Below, piece by piece: positions 7,385 to 10,748 of a DNA stretch of 10,748 nt. The DNA is taken from positions 1 to 10,748 of the forward strand of contig CAZGYE010000203.1 in assembly GCA_964530165.1 (NCBI GenBank), written 5' to 3'. The notes under the pieces are model-generated. The model was not told where the DNA came from. It ran no database searches and saw only the letters and a list, made by a program, of their open reading frames with translations. Made by a program: the position numbers and the translations under genes. The number at the start of each line of letters is the position of its first letter. Within the stretch, counting starts at the first letter, position 1. This DNA comes from CAZGYE01 sp964530165. GTDB taxonomy: Bacteria > Planctomycetota > Planctomycetia > Planctomycetales > Planctomycetaceae.

Positions 7385-8012
7385 TTCGAACATGCGTTCG
7401 CCGTTTGCCTGCCGGGCTTGACGCAGTACCTTTCTTGACGGTGCTTTGAATTGCGGGCCGAACCGTACAGGTCGATCGATGAAACCCGCCTCGTATGCAT
7501 AGCGAAAGATGATCCGCGTGAGTCGCACGTCGTGGGCCATCGAGACCGGACCTCGTCGCCCTTTGGGGCCGACTGCGAACGTTTTCCGCAAGCGGTTAAA
7601 GTCATCGGATCGCAAATCGTCCACACGCCGTCGCTTTCCGAGTTCCGCGACAATTCGTCCGCACATTTCGTGGTAGTCACGCCATGTTCGGGGTGACAAC
7701 TCGCCTGTATCGAGCAAGGCCCGCTTGGCGTTCAGGAATTTGTCACAGAGCAGTGCAACCGCCAGATGCTCGCCATCGTCTTCAGCCGGCGGCGTCCGTT
7801 CTTCCTTGAGGTACGGGTACTCGCGGTTTGAGTCGTTCGAGTGCCTTCGTGCCGTCCGGATCCTCGTCGATCTTGCCAAAGTAGTAGAACCTTCGGTTGA
7901 TGCACTTCGCCCAACGACCTGTCTGATGTGGGAATAACGGACAATTGGGATAAGGCTTTTGGGGTTTCGTGCGGGTCTTGCGGTGAGCTGTGCGTTTGGT
8001 AGAATTCGCCAT
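7385..8012 (-). pseudogene. Truncated, frameshifted phage-type tyrosine recombinase (integrase) remnant
   Basis: Reading leftward from an ATG at 8012, the product MANSTKRTAHRKTRTKPQKP continues through CPLFPHQTGRWAKCINRRFYYFG, typical of the N-terminus of planctomycete site-specific integrases. Near 7827-7829 the frame must shift by one: three A's on the coding strand (CTCAAACC) where two would join the halves as ALERLNREYPYLKEER. The second frame continues with LCDKFLNAKRALLDTGELSP, RDYHEMCGRIV and IIFRYAYEAGFIDRPVRFGP, the SAM-like core-binding domain, and stops resembling the family after ANGERMFE at 7385. The whole catalytic domain (Arg-His-Arg-Tyr) is missing, so it cannot be an active recombinase. 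A good Shine-Dalgarno, AGAGGTGA, lies just before the ATG. The family assignment is from recognition of the sequence, not a search. Confidence 0.85.
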
Positions 8013-8051
8013 GACATCACCTCTTGCGTTTACAGGGTTTTGGTGGTGTCC

Positions 8052-8085
8052 ATGACGCCAGCGGGCGGCCACCCGCAAACGTCAT
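8052..8085. other. Two-step hairpin in the recombinase remnant leader
   Basis: ATGACG (8052-8057) pairs with CGTCAT (8080-8085). Inside, GCGGG (8061-8065) pairs with CCCGC (8072-8076) around a 6-nt loop, leaving a symmetric 3-by-3 internal loop. On the plus strand it is followed by TTTT (8085-8088), so it might weakly terminate rightward transcription. On the minus strand it would lie in the 5' leader of the recombinase remnant. Confidence 0.45.
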
Positions 8086-8086
8086 T

Positions 8087-8128
8087 TTGACAGCACGAAT
8101 GGTAAAGTACTGTTAAGATGACTGTCAA
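8087..8128 (-). promoter_or_regulatory. Putative recombinase promoter flanked by an inverted repeat
   Basis: On the minus strand TTGACA (complement of 8123-8128) is spaced 18 bp from TACCAT (complement of 8099-8104), which matches TATAAT at four of six positions. The initiation site would be near 8092, about 80 nt upstream of the recombinase ATG. A perfect 7-bp inverted repeat, TTGACAG (8087-8093) and CTGTCAA (8122-8128), brackets the promoter, one arm covering the -35 box and the other near the start point. This is the geometry of a repressor or excisionase/integrase-bound control site, though it is not proven. Confidence 0.4.
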
Positions 8129-8155
8129 TCGCCAAGAAGTGGTCCTCGGAGAAAT

Positions 8156-8187
8156 GACATAAGTTATTGACATAACATGAGTTATTG
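8156..8187. repeat. AT-rich short repeats at the tRNA-Gln 5' edge
   Basis: GACATAA occurs at 8156-8162 and 8169-8175, and AGTTATTG at 8162-8169 and 8180-8187, the last copy overlapping the first two bases of the tRNA. GTTAT (8163-8167) and ATAAC (8172-8176) form a small hairpin. The stretch is much more AT-rich than its surroundings. It may be part of the tRNA promoter region or old recombinase-binding sites. Confidence 0.4.
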
Positions 8188-8256
8188 CCCGGTGGTGTAA
8201 CGGTAGCACGGCTGACTCTGGATCAGTTAGTCAAGGTTCAAATCCTTGCCGGGCAA
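8186..8256 (+). tRNA. tRNA-Gln (anticodon CUG)
   Basis: A complete cloverleaf can be drawn. The acceptor stem TGCCCGG pairs perfectly with CCGGGCA. The D arm is GTGT/GCAC around AACGGTA. The anticodon stem is GCTGA/TCAGT with loop CTCTGGA, giving anticodon CTG (reads CAG, Gln). A 4-nt variable loop TAGT follows, then a T stem CAAGG/CCTTG with loop TTCAAAT, and discriminator A at 8256. CCA is not encoded, so it must be added after transcription. An open reading frame running through it is spurious. The recombinase remnant starts 173 nt to its left, consistent with a tRNA having served as an integration target. Confidence 0.95.
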
Positions 8257-8391
8257 CTTCGTCAGTCACTCTCTGAAACCGAGCTACGCCACCCGTCCGA
8301 AACGCCCCGATACGGGCTGACGCTGGCTTTGTTTGGTGCATCATTCCGCTCAAAAATTGACGGCCAAGCGTCTCTGCCGTGCCGTCCCGTC

Positions 8392-9654
8392 TTACTCTGC
8401 GATGCGGTACAGGTGCGTCTGGGTTCGCACAAACAGGGCCTTGCCAGCCACTGCAGGAGAGGCCCTGCACGTTCCATCCAGCTTGTTGACCGCCAGCACT
8501 TTCCACTGACGACCGGGTTTGATCACAGTGGTGATTGCCTCGTTGCTGAAAAGGTAGATGCGTCCGTCCGCGTACACCGGTGAGGCCGAGTAGTTGTTTC
8601 CCAGACGCTTTCGCCACACGATTTTGCCCGATCCCGCCTCCATGCATACGACGACACCATCATTGTTGACTGTGTAGAGCAAGCCGCCGATCAACAGCAG
8701 TGACGGAATGGCCGGCATGCTTTCGCGGACCTTCCACACAACGTGGCTGTCCGTCACATCGCCATGACCGTCGGGCTTCAAGGCCCACAGCTCCGGCCGC
8801 ACGTAGTGGGTGATGACGAAAAACAAACCCCGGCCAAACAGCGGCCTCGGTACGATCGACCACCCGACGTAACGAACCCTCCACAATTCTTCGCCGGTGT
8901 TCGGATCATACGCCATGACGGCCTTCGCCCCCGGACTAATCAACTGAAGTCGCTCACCGGCGCGGACGACAGTGGGTGTACAAAAGGACTTCCGAAGGAA
9001 AGGATGTACGTCACTGTAATCGACCGACCGCCGCGTCTTCCAGACAGTCTGGCCCGTGATCTTATCCAATGCGACCACGTATTGCGTATCCGTCCCGTCC
9101 ACGTTGAAGATCAGCAGCCCGCCGAACAGTATGGGGGATGATCCGGGTCCCATGTGGTGGTCGCAGTTCAGGTCGCGACGCGTCCAGAGGATTTTGCCGG
9201 TTTCGGTGTCCAGGCACGCTGTGCCATAAGTGCCGTAGTGCGCATACACTCGCTTGGCTTCTATCACCGGCGTCGGTGACGCATAGCTGTTGATCTTGGC
9301 AATCTCCTGCGGCTTGTCGACGTCGAACACCTTGACGTCGAACAAAACCTTGCCCGTCTTGCGGTCGACACAAACGGCGAACAGTTGCTTGCCGTCTGCG
9401 GCGGCGGTCGTCAGCCAGATCTGCCGTCCCCAGATCACCGGGGAGGACCAACCACGGTCATGAACGGCCGTCTTCCAGGTGATGTTCTCCGTTTCGCTCC
9501 ACGTCAGCGGCAGCCCGGTTGCATCGCTGTGCCCGTCACCGCGCGGGCCACGGAACTCAGGCCAATTCTCCCCGGCCGACGCGGGCTTTGCCATCAGCGC
9601 AACGGCTACAAACAGTGCCGTGATCCGCAGGCACTGCTCCCTGACGGCATCCAC
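8392..9654 (-). CDS. Secreted PQQ-binding-like beta-propeller repeat protein
   Basis: This protein of about 420 residues is built from WD/PQQ-like propeller blades. Repeated blade ends are visible, such as TGKVLFDV, TGKILWTRRDL, TGQTVWKTRRS, TGEELWRVRY and SGKIVWRKRLGNN. The mature N-terminus ENWPEFRGPRGDGHSDATG is typical of a large planctomycete family of unknown ligand; PQQ binding is not implied. I prefer the GTG at 9654: GGGAG lies just upstream and a clean signal peptide follows (charged start, hydrophobic ITALFVAVALMA, cleavage likely after ASA at residue 27). An ATG at 9738 is in frame and would add 28 residues, but it lacks a well-placed Shine-Dalgarno and would bury the signal peptide. 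The product is therefore expected in the periplasm or outside. The stop codon is 135 nt beyond the end of the tRNA gene. Confidence 0.88.
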   Translation of the reverse strand: MDAVREQCLRITALFVAVALMAKPASAGENWPEFRGPRGDGHSDATGLPLTWSETENITWKTAVHDRGWSSPVIWGRQIWLTTAAADGKQLFAVCVDRKTGKVLFDVKVFDVDKPQEIAKINSYASPTPVIEAKRVYAHYGTYGTACLDTETGKILWTRRDLNCDHHMGPGSSPILFGGLLIFNVDGTDTQYVVALDKITGQTVWKTRRSVDYSDVHPFLRKSFCTPTVVRAGERLQLISPGAKAVMAYDPNTGEELWRVRYVGWSIVPRPLFGRGLFFVITHYVRPELWALKPDGHGDVTDSHVVWKVRESMPAIPSLLLIGGLLYTVNNDGVVVCMEAGSGKIVWRKRLGNNYSASPVYADGRIYLFSNEAITTVIKPGRQWKVLAVNKLDGTCRASPAVAGKALFVRTQTHLYRIAE

Positions 9655-9886
9655 GTTCTCCCGTCGAGAGACAACTTTCCGATTGTTCAGATCATCGTGG
9701 GCGATTTCCGGACGCTTCGCCAGGTGATGGTGTTGCATAAGGCTGCAAGGATCTCCAAGCTTGATGTTGTCATGGCTGTTGTTTGCAAGAGCAGGTCAAC
9801 GCTAACCCAACTTCAACAGTTGTTAACGTAAGTGCTTGCGCTGTAATTGGTTGGACGGGAAAATTCTCACTACATTTCGTACGTCT
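9655..9886. other. Intergenic stretch without a recognisable gene
   Basis: Apart from the possible longer N-terminus of the propeller gene (to 9738), I see no gene here. It is less GC-rich than its surroundings between about 9780 and 9890 and would hold the promoter of the propeller gene. A TTGACC is present on the minus strand at 9795-9800, but no convincing -10 box lies at the right distance. Confidence 0.5.
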
Positions 9887-10045
9887 TTAATCAGGATGGC
9901 AGATTGAGGCCGCGTGGATGCAGCCATCCGCCTCGGCCAGAATCCTCGCCTTGTACTCCACAGTCAACCACCTCCGCACCGGCTTCTCGAGTACCTCCAA
10001 CGAGGGACTGGGTTCCCTCGCTTCCATGGATTGTGCGCCTTCCAT
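9887..10045 (-). pseudogene. IS3-type transposase OrfA N-terminal fragment
   Basis: A 52-codon reading frame begins MEGAQSMEAREPSP and contains SLEVLEKPVRRWLTVEYKAR (15-34) followed by ILAEADGC (35-42). This resembles the helix-turn-helix start of IS3-family OrfA proteins of the kind that usually read RRRFTAEYKLRILAEAD. The resemblance ends at residue 42: the next ten residues (IHAASICHPD) are unrelated and a TAA follows, so the element was broken there. GGGAG 4 nt before the ATG is a good ribosome-binding site. The rest of OrfA, all of OrfB and the right end are absent. The start lies only 46 nt after the tsaE stop, and TGAAAAAGTGGCCCCCC just upstream (complement of about 10060-10076) may be the IS terminal sequence. 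The identification is by eye. Confidence 0.65.
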
Positions 10046-10091
10046 TGGGCTCCCGCAAGGGGGGCCACTTTTTCAAACCTGCTCTCGACTC

Positions 10092-10598
10092 TCAACCCTC
10101 GACCTCCATTCGCTCGCTCAATCGCGAGACGATTGCCCTCGATTTTTGTCCCGTCGCTGTGAAGCAGAACGTGCGCGCCTGCGGGCCGGTCACTTCGATT
10201 TCGATCGTCAGCCGATCGGCCGGCAGCACGTCGGTCACGCGGTCGGCCCACTCGATCAGGCAGATTCCTTCGGCTGTCAGGATTTCGTCGGCTCCCAGTT
10301 CCAGGAATTCGTCGGTGTTGGCGAGCCGATACGTGTCGAAGTGGTAGATCGGCAGCCGTCCCTCGTATTCCTGAAGCAGAACAAACGTCGGACTCTTGAC
10401 CGCTCGCCGGTCGACCCCCAAACCGGCCGCCACAGCCTGCACCAACCGCGTCTTCCCAGCCCCGAGATCACCCACCAAGGCGATGACGCCACCCGGTTCG
10501 AGCACGCCGGCCATCGCGGCGCCGAGCGTTTCGGTATCGGCTTCGCTGCGGGCGTCGAATTGCCACGATCCCTGCGGCTTCGGTTGAGTAGGGTTCAC
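10092..10598 (-). CDS. tsaE: tRNA threonylcarbamoyladenosine biosynthesis ATPase TsaE
   Basis: TsaE is the small P-loop ATPase that works with TsaB and TsaD to make t6A37 on ANN-decoding tRNAs. From a GTG at 10598 it has 168 residues, close to the usual 150-160. The family motifs are in order: Walker A GDLGAGKT (43-50), SPTFVLLQEY (69-78), HFDTYRL (86-92) and IEW (115-117). The reading frame is open further upstream to 10727, but that part encodes a repeat-derived peptide (AVAGWKACP) and no family sequence, so the GTG is preferred despite only a weak Shine-Dalgarno. It is transcribed leftward, away from the window edge. The gene it belongs with, if any, would lie outside the window. The IS3 fragment follows directly downstream. 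Confidence 0.93.
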   Translation of the reverse strand: MNPTQPKPQGSWQFDARSEADTETLGAAMAGVLEPGGVIALVGDLGAGKTRLVQAVAAGLGVDRRAVKSPTFVLLQEYEGRLPIYHFDTYRLANTDEFLELGADEILTAEGICLIEWADRVTDVLPADRLTIEIEVTGPQARTFCFTATGQKSRAIVSRLSERMEVEG

Positions 10599-10699
10599 GA
10601 TTATGCCAAACTCAAACGGTCTACATGCAAAGTTTTGTTCACGTAATGTGGGACCTAGTGATCTGCCAAAGCTGAAATGACGTGTACGGCCGATTGTGG

Positions 10700-10748
10700 G
10701 GCAGGCTTTCCAGCCTGCCACGGCCAATCGGCAGGCTGGAAAGCCTGC
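10700..10748. repeat. REP-like double palindrome (runs to window edge)
   Basis: A perfect 19-bp inverted repeat, arms 10701-10719 and 10730-10748, flanks a 10-nt spacer ACGGCCAATC. Each arm is itself a hairpin: GGCAGGCT (10700-10707), loop TTCC, AGCCTGCC (10712-10719), and the mirror version with loop GGAA on the right. This is the architecture of paired REP sequences. The sequence differs from the element at 5131-5258, so the window holds two families. The right end may continue beyond the window. It lies about 100 bp upstream of tsaE and creates a false N-terminal extension of that frame. Confidence 0.7.

Noticed and set aside
7409..7416. TGCCGGGC shared with the 3' part of tRNA-Gln (8246-8253) as an attachment-site duplicate
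   Set aside because: Only 8 bp match and they fall within conserved integrase coding sequence, so chance is the better explanation.
8087..8120. Rightward TTGACA at 8087-8092 as the tRNA-Gln promoter
   Set aside because: No acceptable -10 box is found at 16-19 bp, and the start would be about 60 nt or more from the tRNA.
8185..8583. A 132-codon rightward frame starting TTG at the tRNA
   Set aside because: It reads straight through the tRNA-Gln gene and into the antisense of the propeller gene.
126..10598. Selenoprotein genes with in-frame UGA, suggested by the presence of selA and selB
   Set aside because: I read past the TGA stops of selA, the dehydrogenase and scpA, and the short continuations look like no family sequence and have no obvious SECIS hairpin. 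The M81, selB and propeller genes end in TAG or TAA.
9918..10646. A 242-codon rightward frame opposite tsaE
   Set aside because: It is entirely antisense to TsaE and the IS3 fragment and carries no motif.
10599..10727. N-terminal extension of tsaE to an ATG at 10727
   Set aside because: It would encode part of the REP-like palindrome and unconserved sequence; family members start near the GTG at 10598.
1..10748. CRISPR array, toxin-antitoxin pair or defence gene cluster
   Set aside because: No regularly spaced direct repeats and no matching small gene pairs or defence-type domains were seen on either strand.

Overview
The window looks like a chromosomal segment of a GC-rich planctomycete. 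This is an inference from three things: a secreted PQQ-like beta-propeller protein with the N-terminal WPEFRGPRGDG type motif common in that phylum, an integrase remnant of a type common there, and palindromic intergenic repeats. No species can be named from the sequence alone. Most of the window is ordinary housekeeping and metabolic genes. The accessory material is two decayed mobile-element fragments and two REP/MITE-like inverted-repeat elements.

Layout, left to right. 1-125: a leader with a possible sigma70 promoter and a folded element. 126-5047 (+ strand): selB, selA and an M81/MlrC-family metallopeptidase, closely spaced and probably one transcript. 5048-5260: a convergent intergenic region filled by an imperfect hairpin and a nested inverted-repeat element of about 128 bp. 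5261-6307 (- strand): a malate/L-lactate dehydrogenase family oxidoreductase. 6308-6516: a divergent intergenic region with a 12-bp perfect palindrome. 6517-7368 (+): scpA, for the chromosome-condensation kleisin. 7385-8012 (-): a truncated, frameshifted tyrosine recombinase that keeps its ribosome-binding site and a plausible promoter. 8186-8256 (+): tRNA-Gln with anticodon CUG. 8392-9654 (-): a secreted PQQ-like propeller protein. 9887-10045 (-): the first about 42 codons of an IS3-type transposase OrfA, cut off by a foreign tail. 10092-10598 (-): tsaE. 10700-10748: a second REP-like inverted repeat running into the window edge.

How the genes work together. SelA converts Ser-tRNA(Sec) to Sec-tRNA(Sec), and SelB delivers it to UGA codons that carry a SECIS hairpin, so the organism should make selenoproteins. 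selC (tRNA-Sec), selD and the selenoproteins themselves are not in this window. The M81 protein follows selA closely but has no obvious selenium role. ScpA, TsaE (tRNA t6A modification) and tRNA-Gln are unrelated core functions. The integrase remnant beside tRNA-Gln suggests a former integrated element whose integrase survives only as a fragment.

I did not find a convincing new multi-gene system. The items most worth a second look are the folded leader upstream of selB, the two repeat elements, and the recombinase remnant with its symmetric promoter region next to the tRNA.
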